Shown here one piece after another: positions 9,425-17,378 of a stretch of DNA of 64,000 bases. The notes beneath the pieces are model-generated. The model had not been told where the DNA came from and ran no database searches. It worked only from the letters and a program-made list of their open reading frames with translations. A program made the translations under genes and the position numbers. Position 1 is the stretch's first letter. Each line of letters opens with the position of its first letter. The stretch is from Terrimonas sp937888905 (GTDB taxonomy: Bacteria > Bacteroidota > Bacteroidia > Chitinophagales > Chitinophagaceae), in contig CALATA010000012.1 of NCBI GenBank assembly GCA_937888905.1, positions 62,001 through 126,000 on the forward strand, read 5' to 3'.

Positions 9425-10723
9425 ATGCAAACCGCCTCCAAAAAAGTTGTGAACGGATGGGCCATGTACGACTGGGCCAATTCGGTGTACAACCTGGTGA
9501 TCACCACCACGTTTTTTCCTATTTACTTCCTGGCAGTAACAGGTGGTGCCGGAGAAGGACACCGGGTGGAATTCCTGGGACGGACTTTTGTCAACTCCTC
9601 ACTTTACGACTATACGCTCGCCCTGGGTTACGGACTGGTAGCCCTGCTCTATCCTATCCTTACATCCATTGCCGATACGCGTGGCAATAAGAAAAACTTC
9701 ATGCGATTTTTCTGTTACATGGGTGCACTGGGATGCAGCCTCCTGTTTTTTTTCGAAGATGGAAGGTTGTGGCTCGGCATCCTGGCTTTCATGTTTGCCT
9801 GTATGGGTTACGCGGGAAGTCTCGTATTCTACAACGCGTATCTCCCTGAAATAGCCGCGCCTGCTGATCGCGACCGGATCAGTGCCAGAGGTTTTTCTTA
9901 TGGTTATATCGGTAGTGTATTGATGCAGGCCATCGGTTTCGCACTCGTTACATTCATGCCCGAACAGGGAGATGCGATCCGTATTACCTTTTTACTGGTG
10001 GGCCTTTGGTGGTTTGGTTTTGCGCAGATCACTTTCAGACGACTGCCCGCCGTAGAGATACGCAAACCGCAAAAAGGAAATGTATTCAAAGACGGATTTA
10101 CGGAAATGGGTAAAGTGTATCGTGAGGTAACAAAGATGCCGGTACTCAAACGTTTTCTCCGTGCTTTCTTCTTTTACAGCATGGGTGTGCAAACGGTGAT
10201 GCTGGCCGCTACCCTGTTTGGCAGTAAAGTCTTAAAACTCCCCGATACCAAGCTCATCATCACCGTGGTGCTTATTCAGCTCGTGGCCATCGCCGGTGCC
10301 TGGGGTATGTCGCGCCTGTCGGCGAGATTGGGCAACATCAAAGTTTTGATGGGTGTTGTATTATTCTGGATAGTGATCTGCGTGGCCGCTTATTATACTG
10401 CTTCATTGCCGGAAATGGGCATCAATGCCGAGTATCCGTTTTATGGACTGGCTATTGCCGTTGGATTGGTAATGGGTGGCATTCAGGCCCTCAGCCGTTC
10501 TACCTATGCCAAGCTGATGCCCGAAACAAAAGATACTGCTTCGTTCTTTGCGTATTATGACTTCACCGAGAAACTGGCCATCGTGATCGGTATATTCAGT
10601 TTCGGTTTTATCGAAGAACAAACCGGCAGTATGCAAAATTCGATTCTTTCACTTGTGGTCTTTTTTGCCATAGGGCTGTTGTGGTTGTATCTGGCCCTTG
10701 CCAAGCAGCGGAAGACCGCCTAA
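9425..10723 (+). CDS. UMF1/Atg22-like MFS transporter
   Basis: 432-residue protein with about 12 hydrophobic segments. It opens with GWAMYDWANSVYNLVITTTFFP, typical of the UMF1 branch of the major facilitator superfamily (fungal vacuolar efflux Atg22-like). A further family block is GGIQALSRSTYAKLMPE. The substrate is unknown; Atg22 relatives export amino acids from vacuoles, but bacterial members are mostly uncharacterised. It follows uppP by 36 bp in the same direction, and the MBL hydrolase starts 10 bp after its stop, so the last two are likely co-transcribed. Confidence 0.88.
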   Translation: MQTASKKVVNGWAMYDWANSVYNLVITTTFFPIYFLAVTGGAGEGHRVEFLGRTFVNSSLYDYTLALGYGLVALLYPILTSIADTRGNKKNFMRFFCYMGALGCSLLFFFEDGRLWLGILAFMFACMGYAGSLVFYNAYLPEIAAPADRDRISARGFSYGYIGSVLMQAIGFALVTFMPEQGDAIRITFLLVGLWWFGFAQITFRRLPAVEIRKPQKGNVFKDGFTEMGKVYREVTKMPVLKRFLRAFFFYSMGVQTVMLAATLFGSKVLKLPDTKLIITVVLIQLVAIAGAWGMSRLSARLGNIKVLMGVVLFWIVICVAAYYTASLPEMGINAEYPFYGLAIAVGLVMGGIQALSRSTYAKLMPETKDTASFFAYYDFTEKLAIVIGIFSFGFIEEQTGSMQNSILSLVVFFAIGLLWLYLALAKQRKTA

Positions 10724-10733
10724 ACGATCTGCT

Positions 10734-11594
10734 ATGAAACTTTATAGCGTGAATGCCGGCCATTTCAAACTGGACGGCGGTGCGATGTTTGGCGTAGTGC
10801 CAAAATCCATGTGGAATAAATTAAACCCCGCCGACGAAAACAATATGTGCAGTTGGGCTTTGCGTTGCCTGCTGATCGAAGACGGTGACCGTTTGATATT
10901 GGTAGACACGGGTATGGGCGATAAGCAGGATGCAAAATTTTTCGGTCACTATTACCTGCATGGCGACGACACGCTGGATAAATCATTGGCGGCACATGGT
11001 TTCAGTCGCGAAGACATCACCGATGTTTTTCTCACGCATTTACATTTCGATCATTGTGGTGGCGCGCTGATCCGCCAGGGCGAGGGATTTGCGCCCGCAT
11101 TTCCCAATGCCATTTACTGGAGCAACGAAGAACATTGGGATTGGGCCGTGCAGCCAAATGACCGCGAGAAAGCTTCTTTTCTGAAAGAGAATATTCTGCC
11201 GCTGCAGGAAAGTGGTCGTCTGCAATTGCTCAAAAAGCCGGCAGCTACTGATGGGAAACTGGCAACATTACCATTTGCGGATGATTTTTCCATCCGTTTT
11301 GTGAGCGGACATACCGAGGCGATGATGTTGCCACAATTGCACTACAAAGACCGCACGATCGTGTACATGGCAGACCTGTTGCCCTCGCAGGCGCACATTC
11401 CCATTCCGTATATAATGGCTTATGATACGCGGCCGTTATTGACCTTACAGGAAAAAAAATCATTTCTCCGCGAAGCCGCCGACAACCATTACATCCTGTT
11501 CTTCGAGCATGATCCCGTGTATGAATGCTGCACTTTGCAAGACACGGAGAAAGGTGTGCGGGTGGGGGAATTATTTAAGTTGAATGAAATCTAA
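10734..11594 (+). CDS. MBL-fold metallo-hydrolase
   Basis: 286-residue metallo-beta-lactamase-fold protein, starting at the ATG 10734 (MKLYSVNAGHFKLDGGAMFG). An upstream in-frame ATG at 10698 lies inside the MFS gene and is less likely. The zinc-binding block is THLHFDHCGG (HxHxDH, about residues 101-110). LVDTGMGDK precedes it, and SGHTEAM, MADLLPS and FFEHDP supply later ligands. The arrangement is that of quorum-quenching lactonase/arylesterase-like MBL proteins, but general Bacteroidota hydrolases also look like this, so no substrate is assigned. No signal peptide is visible, so it is probably cytoplasmic. Confidence 0.88.
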   Translation: MKLYSVNAGHFKLDGGAMFGVVPKSMWNKLNPADENNMCSWALRCLLIEDGDRLILVDTGMGDKQDAKFFGHYYLHGDDTLDKSLAAHGFSREDITDVFLTHLHFDHCGGALIRQGEGFAPAFPNAIYWSNEEHWDWAVQPNDREKASFLKENILPLQESGRLQLLKKPAATDGKLATLPFADDFSIRFVSGHTEAMMLPQLHYKDRTIVYMADLLPSQAHIPIPYIMAYDTRPLLTLQEKKSFLREAADNHYILFFEHDPVYECCTLQDTEKGVRVGELFKLNEI

Positions 11595-11601
11595 GAGAAG
11601 A

Positions 11602-11687
11602 CAATTTGAAAATTTGATGATTTGATAATTAGGCAGTCAATATCCGCTCAATTGTCAAATTTTCAAATCATCAAATTCTCTAATCAG
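11602..11687. repeat. Intergenic octamer arrays, inverted pair
   Basis: 8-bp-period units AATTTGAA, AATTTGAT and GATTTGAT (about 11607-11630) are followed, after a short spacer, by TCAAATTT, TCAAATCA and TCAAATTC units (about 11657-11680). The two halves are inverted copies, so the transcript could fold into a long AU-rich hairpin between the convergent MBL and DUF3108 genes. Confidence 0.75.
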
Positions 11688-11689
11688 TT

Positions 11690-12514
11690 TTAGTTTTTCT
11701 TCACCAGCGATGTCAGCGGATGACGCAGGTTTTCGAAGCTCATCATGTCGATCTTTACTTTGCCTACTACAATCGGGCTTTCGATGCGCACCGGGATGTG
11801 GTTGGCGTCATCTGACACCCATACCGTCATTTTTTCCCCGCCTTCGAAAATAGTACCCTGGATCAGCAGCGGCTTGAACTTGATCGCACGGAATTTACCA
11901 TACTTGGTCTTGATCGTCTCTTTGCCCAGGTAACGGATATACATGTTGTACACTTCGTTGTCAAGGAACATGGAAAAAGCAATCTTATCGTTGGGACGCA
12001 AACGCGAGAAGTCGATATTGCGCGCATAGAATACGGAACTCACCACATCCTGTACGCAGGGTGGTACTTTGAATACACCGTCGTTGGTCACCGCGGTATT
12101 GGCCGCTTTGTTGAAGGTGACGGTCTGGAATTTCTTATACCCGCCTTCATTTACGTTTCGGATAAATTTCAATGCCTGCATGGTAACCGTGTCGATATAT
12201 GTTTCGTATTTATCGCGCACCTTGAAGATCCAGTCATAGGAATCGTTGGTTTTGCCATCGCCGACGATATGAAAAACCGGTTTACCGTTGAGGGTTTCGA
12301 GTGTATTGGTAAATGTGGCAATGCCTGCATTGACATAAATACCGGCCACGTTGTAATACACCGTGAACGATACTCGCTCGCCGGCTTTGAACGCGGTGTT
12401 GGGAATGGTGCAATCCACCTGCGGCCCTTTCAGTTTGCCGGATACCGGCTCCGTACGGGGCGTAAAGGCCAGCAATGCAACCAGCGGTACCGCAAAAAGT
12501 TTAAGTCCTTTCAT
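11690..12514 (-). CDS. DUF3108 domain-containing exported protein
   Basis: 274 residues with an N-terminal signal sequence (MKGLKLFAVPLVALLAF). The body matches the DUF3108 family, a beta-rich periplasmic domain: conserved features include GERVSFTVYYNVAGIYVNAG near the start of the domain and a VWVSDDANHIPVRIES block near the end. The function of the family is not established, and it is often found in Gram-negative envelopes. Its start overlaps the end of the upstream flippase-like gene by 14 bp, so the two are translationally linked. Confidence 0.88.
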   Translation of the reverse strand: MKGLKLFAVPLVALLAFTPRTEPVSGKLKGPQVDCTIPNTAFKAGERVSFTVYYNVAGIYVNAGIATFTNTLETLNGKPVFHIVGDGKTNDSYDWIFKVRDKYETYIDTVTMQALKFIRNVNEGGYKKFQTVTFNKAANTAVTNDGVFKVPPCVQDVVSSVFYARNIDFSRLRPNDKIAFSMFLDNEVYNMYIRYLGKETIKTKYGKFRAIKFKPLLIQGTIFEGGEKMTVWVSDDANHIPVRIESPIVVGKVKIDMMSFENLRHPLTSLVKKN

Positions 12515-13523
12515 GTCTGTTATTGAATATCCGTTTTATACTTAAAATTAACAAACTCCCGGCCAAAGCCGGAATTACCAAATTTATAAGCCAGATGCTG
12601 AGCGTTGTCAATCCTATCCCGAGCTGGTTGGTGCTGAATAGTCCAACCAGTTTCAGGCTCACTTCTCCTTTGAGGCCCAGATCCGTAAAGAGCGCAATTG
12701 TGGGAACAACGGCCATTACCAAAAACATCACACTGATCGTTGCCAGTGCCTGCGGCCAGGAAATCTCCACATTAAACAACCGGAACAGCAGGTAATACTG
12801 CAGGATAAAAACCATAAAGCGGGTTGCCGATAAAGACAGCAATCGCCAAAGTAAAGTTGCATTAAAATGCTCCAGCGCCTCGATCAGCCACACGAAACGG
12901 CGCATCGCGGGCAGCCGGTCTATCCAGCGGATAAGCCATGGAAGCCGGAAATAAAAGAACGTTAAAATCAATAGCCCCGCCCCTACTCCATATCCGATCA
13001 TGCGTAGCCAGAACGAAGTCAGTAACTGATGTTCTGACAGTGTATCACGTAAAAAGAACAAACTGATCAGTCCCGCCACCAACGTGATCATGAGTTGACT
13101 GATGCTTCCCATGATGGTCAGCGAAATGGCCTTTAACCGGTTGCCGTCGTCCATGTACAACACACGTCCGAGGTATTCGCCCACCCTGTTGGGTGTACTT
13201 ACGGAAAAAGATACACCGGAAAGCACCGCCCGGAAAGCTTTTCCCAGGCTTACCTGCTGGATCTGCTGCACCGACAATTTCCATTTCACCGCTTCCAGTC
13301 CCCAATTGACAATCATGAGCAATAATACCCCTATCATCAACCACACTTTCGTGCTGGCAAAAGATTCACGGATGTGCTGCCAGGATGTTTCCAATCCCGG
13401 TTGCCGCGTCACCTGGTTGTAAATAGACCAGGAAAGCCAGGCAAACAATAGCGGCCCTAATCCAAACCGGACGAATAAACTGATCTTGCGTTTGTGTTCT
13501 TTTTTAATCTGCATCATGAACAA
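12501..13523 (-). CDS. Lysylphosphatidylglycerol synthase TM-domain (UPF0104/flippase-like) protein
   Basis: 340-residue polytopic membrane protein with about eight TM helices. It matches the AglD/MprF flippase-like domain family: the region around RAVLSGVSFSVSTPNRVGEYLGR carries the characteristic small-residue/Pro-Asn-Arg block. It lacks the catalytic lysyltransferase domain of full MprF, so lipid translocation rather than lipid modification is the better guess. It is divergent from ruvC and overlaps the DUF3108 gene downstream. Two closely spaced Met codons (13523, 13517) could both serve as start. Confidence 0.85.
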   Translation of the reverse strand: MFMMQIKKEHKRKISLFVRFGLGPLLFAWLSWSIYNQVTRQPGLETSWQHIRESFASTKVWLMIGVLLLMIVNWGLEAVKWKLSVQQIQQVSLGKAFRAVLSGVSFSVSTPNRVGEYLGRVLYMDDGNRLKAISLTIMGSISQLMITLVAGLISLFFLRDTLSEHQLLTSFWLRMIGYGVGAGLLILTFFYFRLPWLIRWIDRLPAMRRFVWLIEALEHFNATLLWRLLSLSATRFMVFILQYYLLFRLFNVEISWPQALATISVMFLVMAVVPTIALFTDLGLKGEVSLKLVGLFSTNQLGIGLTTLSIWLINLVIPALAGSLLILSIKRIFNNRHERT

Positions 13524-13603
13524 GTCAAAAGTAAAAATTAAAACCTCAAAAGCACTGCCCTTGTACGGGTATTATGTGCAGCCGCGAAAAAACCCTTTTT
13601 TTG

Positions 13604-13661
13604 GGTTTCGAATGACTAATTTTGAATCGACGTTTTGACTTTTGAATTTTGACTTTTGAAT
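13604..13661. repeat. Intergenic TTTTGAC/TTTTGAA heptamer array reaching into ruvC start
   Basis: Units of TTTTGAC and TTTTGAA at 7-bp period run into the TTG start codon of ruvC. A second, mirrored D-type tract (AAGTCAAAAGTAAAA) lies at about 13521-13551, next to the start of the divergent flippase-like gene. Confidence 0.7.
13617..13624 (+). promoter_or_regulatory. Candidate -7 element for ruvC
   Basis: TAATTTTG is an exact TAnnTTTG match, 31 bp upstream of the first possible TTG start. No well-placed TTG -33 element is seen (the nearest is at 13601-13603). Confidence 0.35.
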
Positions 13662-14237
13662 TTGAACGCTAAGATAATATTAGGAATAGACCCGGGCACT
13701 TTGCTGATGGGCTACAGTCTGATCGAGGTCAGGGCTTCTGGTATTGCTTTGCTGGAAATGGAAGCCTTGAAGCTTTCCGGCCGTAAGGACAACTATGAGC
13801 GGTTGAGCATGATCCATGAAAAAGTGGAATCGCTGATCCGTGAATTCCGGCCGCATGAATTTGCCATCGAGGCGCCGTTCTTCGGTAAGAACGTACAAAG
13901 TATGCTGAAACTCGGGCGTGCGCAGGGCGTGGCGATAGCGGCGGCCATGCGTGCAGGACTTCCCGTTACCGAATATTCCCCCCGCCGCATCAAACAGGCC
14001 GTTACCGGCAATGGCAATGCCGATAAACAACAGGTGTGGAAAATGCTGCAGCAGTTGCTGTCGCTGACCGAAGCGCCCCGTTATTTCGATGCCACCGATG
14101 CATTGGCCGTAGCAGTCTGCCACCATTACGAGCTTCGCTCGGTGATACCGGCTGCAACGAAAAAAACAAAAGCCGCCAAAGTATCTTCAGCGGACTGGGA
14201 AGCATTTATCAAAAAAAATCCCGGACGCGTTTTATGA
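13656..14237 (+). CDS. ruvC: Crossover junction endodeoxyribonuclease RuvC
   Basis: Holliday-junction resolvase acting with RuvAB in recombination. In the frame beginning at TTG 13656 (193 aa), the catalytic acidic residues are visible: Asp12 in LGIDPG, Glu72 in FAIEAPFFGKN, and Asp145 and Asp148 in FDATDALAVA. The RNase H-like fold order is normal. The C-terminus is extended by a Lys-rich tail ending AFIKKNPGRVL. There is no ATG near the N-terminus; TTG at 13656 or 13662 are the only sensible starts, and both lie in or at the edge of a TTTTGAA heptamer array. Its 3' end overlaps the convergent HIT gene by 6 bp. Confidence 0.93.
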   Translation: MNLNAKIILGIDPGTLLMGYSLIEVRASGIALLEMEALKLSGRKDNYERLSMIHEKVESLIREFRPHEFAIEAPFFGKNVQSMLKLGRAQGVAIAAAMRAGLPVTEYSPRRIKQAVTGNGNADKQQVWKMLQQLLSLTEAPRYFDATDALAVAVCHHYELRSVIPAATKKTKAAKVSSADWEAFIKKNPGRVL

Positions 14238-14630
14238 TGCCTGCAGGCGGGCAACCAGCCGCTGCTGAATAGCTTTCATTTCCGCTTCTTCCAATTTCAA
14301 TTTAGGTTGGGTAAAATTCAGATCGTTGGCTTCATTGATCGGAATAAGGTGCACATGCGCATGTGGCACTTCAAGCCCCATTACTTCTATGCCGCAGCGG
14401 TTACAATCGAACTCCTGTTCAATCGCTTTGGCAATGGGCTGCGCAAATACGAGCAGTTCGCGGAGCAGGTCTTCCGGCAGGTCGAAGAGGCGGTCGATCT
14501 CCTGGCGTGGCACTACAAGCACATGCCCGCGGCGGAGGGGGAATGCGTCGAGGAAAGCCACGAAGCGTTCGTCTTCCGCAATTTTATACGAAGGAATGGT
14601 TCCGTTGATGATTTTGGAAAAAATGGTCAT
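14232..14630 (-). CDS. HIT family (histidine triad) protein
   Basis: 132-residue nucleotide hydrolase/transferase of the HIT superfamily. The triad is HAHVHLIP with His90, His92 and His94, the HxHxHxx motif of Hint-type phosphoramidases. The N-terminal block IFSKIINGTIPSYKIAEDE and RRGHVLVVPR are also family-typical. Hint proteins cleave nucleoside phosphoramidates such as adenylated lysine. It lies downstream of greA, behind greA's terminator, and its stop overlaps the convergent ruvC stop. Confidence 0.93.
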   Translation of the reverse strand: MTIFSKIINGTIPSYKIAEDERFVAFLDAFPLRRGHVLVVPRQEIDRLFDLPEDLLRELLVFAQPIAKAIEQEFDCNRCGIEVMGLEVPHAHVHLIPINEANDLNFTQPKLKLEEAEMKAIQQRLVARLQAS

Positions 14631-14664
14631 CGCTGCATGATTTGATATGTCCTAAGATACGTTC

Positions 14665-14700
14665 AAAAAACAAGAGACCGGGTGATGACCCGGTCTCTTG
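14665..14700 (-). terminator. Intrinsic terminator downstream of greA
   Basis: A perfect 13-bp stem (CAAGAGACCGGGT with ACCCGGTCTCTTG, loop GATG) is followed on the minus strand by a run of six T. It separates greA from the HIT gene. Confidence 0.9.
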
Positions 14701-14723
14701 TAAAAAGTTGTAGCGGGCAATCA

Positions 14724-15197
14724 TCAGATGGTGATGTCTTCGATCTTGAATTTGATAACACCGGCGGGAGCCTGTACTTCTGCAGTCTCTCCTTTTTGTT
14801 TTCCTAACACTCCTTTACCGATAGGTGAAGTGATGGAGATTTTTCCGGCTTTAAGGTCAGCTTCTTTTTCGCTTACTATCTGATAGGTTACTTTCTTTTT
14901 TGTTGACAGGTTCGTCATCGTCACTTTCGTGAGGATGGATACTTTGCTGGTGTCAATTGTTGACTCATCGATCACACGTGCATTGGCAAGGGCGCCCTCC
15001 ATGGATGCGATCTTCGCTTCCAGGAGGCCCTGAGCCTCTTTGGCCGCATCGTATTCTGCGTTCTCCTTCAGGTCTCCCTTTTCCCGGGCTTCAGCAATAG
15101 CCCGGCTGGCGGCTGGACGTTCTACTGCACGCATGTGATGCAGTTCCTCCTTCATGGCTTCCAGGGTTTCTTTCGTTACATACTGAATAGCACTCAT
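14724..15197 (-). CDS. greA: Transcription elongation factor GreA
   Basis: 157-residue cleavage-stimulating factor that rescues backtracked RNA polymerase. The N-terminal antiparallel coiled coil (about residues 8-75) carries the acidic tip region (EAREKGDLKENAEYDAAKE, the GreA signature). The C-terminal FKBP-like domain includes SPIGKGVLGKQKGETAEVQAP. The length is the family norm. It has its own terminators on both sides and is therefore probably monocistronic. Confidence 0.96.
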   Translation of the reverse strand: MSAIQYVTKETLEAMKEELHHMRAVERPAASRAIAEAREKGDLKENAEYDAAKEAQGLLEAKIASMEGALANARVIDESTIDTSKVSILTKVTMTNLSTKKKVTYQIVSEKEADLKAGKISITSPIGKGVLGKQKGETAEVQAPAGVIKFKIEDITI

Positions 15198-15220
15198 AAA
15201 AACTCCGTTTTATAAAAACA

Positions 15221-15259
15221 AAAAAATAACAACGCCTCAGCCTGGTAGCTGAAGCGTTG
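15221..15259 (-). terminator. Intrinsic terminator ending the rsmA operon
   Basis: The stem CAACGCcTCAGC (15230-15241) pairs with GCTGAaGCGTTG (15248-15259), with one mismatch. On the minus strand it is followed by TTATTTTTTTG. It lies between the 75-residue unknown gene and greA. Confidence 0.8.
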
Positions 15260-15321
15260 CACTATTGAATATCGGTAAAGGTACTAAAGTATTCGATATA
15301 ACCAAAACGGCTGTTAGCCGG

Positions 15322-15549
15322 TCAGTCCCGGATCATACAGGGCGGAACCAGCTTCAATTCAGCGGGATCGGCTTTTCCTTTTTCTAACAGGATGTTAAAA
15401 AGATATTTATCCGGCGCGTCTCCTTCACGGTTGTTGATGCAAACCGTATGAGAGCGATAACCACCAATCACATAGGTGATGCGGGGATACTGACGATGCC
15501 TGATTTTGAAAGAATAAACATTCTCCGAAACGTGCTTTGCCTTCAACAC
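15322..15549 (-). CDS. Small conserved-looking hypothetical protein (75 aa)
   Basis: I do not recognise this family. The 75-residue product is basic at the N-terminus (MLKAKHVSENVYSFKIRHRQYPR) with a predicted beta-rich centre (ITYVIGGYRSHTVCINNRE). It has no signal peptide or TM segment. Two Cys residues (near positions 37 and 71) are present without a metal-binding pattern. It starts 12 bp after the stop of the 2-hydroxyacid dehydrogenase and is followed by a good terminator, so it is the last gene of the rsmA-dehydrogenase transcript. That position, and non-overlap with other genes, are the main reasons to call it. Confidence 0.6.
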   Translation of the reverse strand: MLKAKHVSENVYSFKIRHRQYPRITYVIGGYRSHTVCINNREGDAPDKYLFNILLEKGKADPAELKLVPPCMIRD

Positions 15550-15561
15550 TTTACAGCCCGA

Positions 15562-16509
15562 TCAAAAATCAAACCCCGCATCAGGGTTCCGCAGTTTTTT
15601 TACAACCACTTCCGACATGCGTTTATAGGCCTCATGCGAATAACCTGCTATGTGTGGTGTGATTAGTACGTTGGATTGCGTAAGTAACCAGTCGAGGCGT
15701 TTACGCTCTTCCTCCTCGTAGGTATCAAGCTTTTCATTTTCCAATACATCCAGGGCCACGCCGCGTATCTGTTCGCGCTTCAATGCCTGTACCAGTCCGT
15801 CTGTATCAATCACTTTTCCTCTCGATGTATTGAGGATCCACGGGCGTTGCTGCAGACTCGCAAAGAAGGATTCATTGGCCATGTGACGCGTTTCCGATGT
15901 AAGGGGCACATGAAAACTTACCACGTCTGCATAACGCGCAATCTGCTCTTCCGACGCTTCATGTACATGACCTTCCGCAAAACCGAATTTGTATTTATCA
16001 TACGCCAGAATGGTTACCTTGAATGGTGCCAGTAACCTGGCAAATGCCATGGCGGTATTGCCATAACCAATCAGTCCTACCGTTCGTCCCGACAATTCCC
16101 ATCCACGGTTTTCATCGCGCAGCCATTGTCCTTGTTTAACCTGCTGCTGCGACAAAGAAAGGTTGTTCATCATGTTCAGCAACATGCCCAGTGCTTGTTC
16201 GGCAACCGCATTGCGGTTGCCTTCGGGACTGCTGATGCAGCGTATGCCTTTGCTTTCTGCGAAGGGTACGTCTACGAGTTCCATACCGCTGCCGAGTCTT
16301 CCGATCCATTTAAGCTGATGCGCTTTTTCAAGCAGCGCCTGGTCTACGCGTATACGCGTGGTGATCACGAGACCTGTTATTTCACCTATCCTGGTGTTCA
16401 GTTCATCGTATTGAATATCGGGGCGATATTCAACTTCGTATCCATCTTTTTCCAGTTCCTCTTTTAAAAGCGGATGTGCTTTTCCTGTAATGATTGCAAG
16501 CTGTTTCAC
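15562..16509 (-). CDS. D-isomer-specific 2-hydroxyacid dehydrogenase family protein
   Basis: 315-residue NAD-dependent oxidoreductase. The Rossmann motif is GLIGYGNTAMAFA (glycines at 148-153 region). The catalytic triad is Arg230 (LNTSRG), Glu257 (DVLENE) and His286 (TPHIAGY). It resembles 3-phosphoglycerate dehydrogenase without the ACT/regulatory domain, so serine biosynthesis or another 2-hydroxyacid step is possible and the substrate cannot be fixed. The start is a GTG at 16509 that overlaps the rsmA stop (GTGA), a sign of translational coupling. Confidence 0.9.
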   Translation of the reverse strand: MKQLAIITGKAHPLLKEELEKDGYEVEYRPDIQYDELNTRIGEITGLVITTRIRVDQALLEKAHQLKWIGRLGSGMELVDVPFAESKGIRCISSPEGNRNAVAEQALGMLLNMMNNLSLSQQQVKQGQWLRDENRGWELSGRTVGLIGYGNTAMAFARLLAPFKVTILAYDKYKFGFAEGHVHEASEEQIARYADVVSFHVPLTSETRHMANESFFASLQQRPWILNTSRGKVIDTDGLVQALKREQIRGVALDVLENEKLDTYEEEERKRLDWLLTQSNVLITPHIAGYSHEAYKRMSEVVVKKLRNPDAGFDF

Positions 16510-17300
16510 GTCAGATCGTTTTCAGGTGTGACAGGGCGTGGCTGCCCTTTTTTCATTTTATAAGTGAGTGCGGCGAAATCGGCAACCGATAATTGTTCGG
16601 CCCGCTTGTTGAAGAAATCGTCGGCCAGCACGTCTGGTTCAAAGAGGCCTTTAACAGCATTGCGCAGTGTTTTGCGCCGTTGATTGAAAGCCGTTTTTAC
16701 CAGGTGAAAGAGATCGCCTTTACTTGTGAACTGGTACTTGCCCGGTGCACGTTTCAACCGGATAACACCACTCATTACTTTAGGCGGTGGCGTAAAACTC
16801 TGCTGGCTCACATCAAACAAATACTCCACCTCATAAAAAGCCTGCACCAGCACACTGATTACGCCGTATACCTTACTTCCTTCCGGTGCGGCCACCCGTT
16901 GTGCCACTTCTTTCTGAAACATGCCGATCGTTACCGGCACCAGCTCCTGCCACTGGAGAATTTTAAATAATATCTGTGTGGAAATATTATAGGGAAAATT
17001 ACCCACCACGGTAAATTCTTCGTTAAAAGGCGGAGCGATATCGAGAAAACTTCTGTGCACGATGCGGTCTTTCAATACCGGATAGGTTTGCATCAGGTAA
17101 GTAACTTTCTCTTCATCGAGTTCTACGGCTTTAAAATCAACGTCCGGCAGTTCGATCAGGTATTTGGTCAATGCACCGCCGCCTGGTCCAACTTCCAGCA
17201 AACGGGAAAACGGATGTTCCTGCAATGCATCCACGATTTTACGGCAGATGTTTTCATCCCGCAGGAAGTGTTGTCCCAATGATTTCTTAAGCGTATACAT
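16506..17300 (-). CDS. rsmA: 16S rRNA (adenine1518-N6/adenine1519-N6)-dimethyltransferase
   Basis: KsgA/RsmA dimethylates two adjacent adenines in helix 45 of 16S rRNA during 30S assembly. From ATG 17300 (MYTLKKSLGQHFLRDENIC) the protein is 264 residues. Motifs are GQHFLRD at the N-terminus, LEVGPGGGALT (SAM binding, motif I) and NFPYNIS (motif IV, the NLPY variant with Phe). The C-terminal helical domain has FNQRRKTLRNAVKG. An upstream in-frame ATG at 17339 lies in the preceding terminator hairpin and is rejected. It is the first gene of a minus-strand operon with the dehydrogenase and the 75-aa gene. Confidence 0.96.
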   Translation of the reverse strand: MYTLKKSLGQHFLRDENICRKIVDALQEHPFSRLLEVGPGGGALTKYLIELPDVDFKAVELDEEKVTYLMQTYPVLKDRIVHRSFLDIAPPFNEEFTVVGNFPYNISTQILFKILQWQELVPVTIGMFQKEVAQRVAAPEGSKVYGVISVLVQAFYEVEYLFDVSQQSFTPPPKVMSGVIRLKRAPGKYQFTSKGDLFHLVKTAFNQRRKTLRNAVKGLFEPDVLADDFFNKRAEQLSVADFAALTYKMKKGQPRPVTPENDLT

Positions 17301-17316
17301 GCCCCAAAGGTAGGCA

Positions 17317-17352
17317 TAAAAAAAGGTCCGTCCCTGCAAGAGGGACGAACCT
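17317..17352 (-). terminator. Intrinsic terminator after the M14 carboxypeptidase gene
   Basis: The stem GGTcCGTCCCT / AGGGACGaACC (17325-17352) runs into a stretch of seven T on the minus strand, just before the rsmA start. Confidence 0.85.
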
Positions 17353-17378
17353 GGGGACTGAAAAACGAACAGTTCCGA

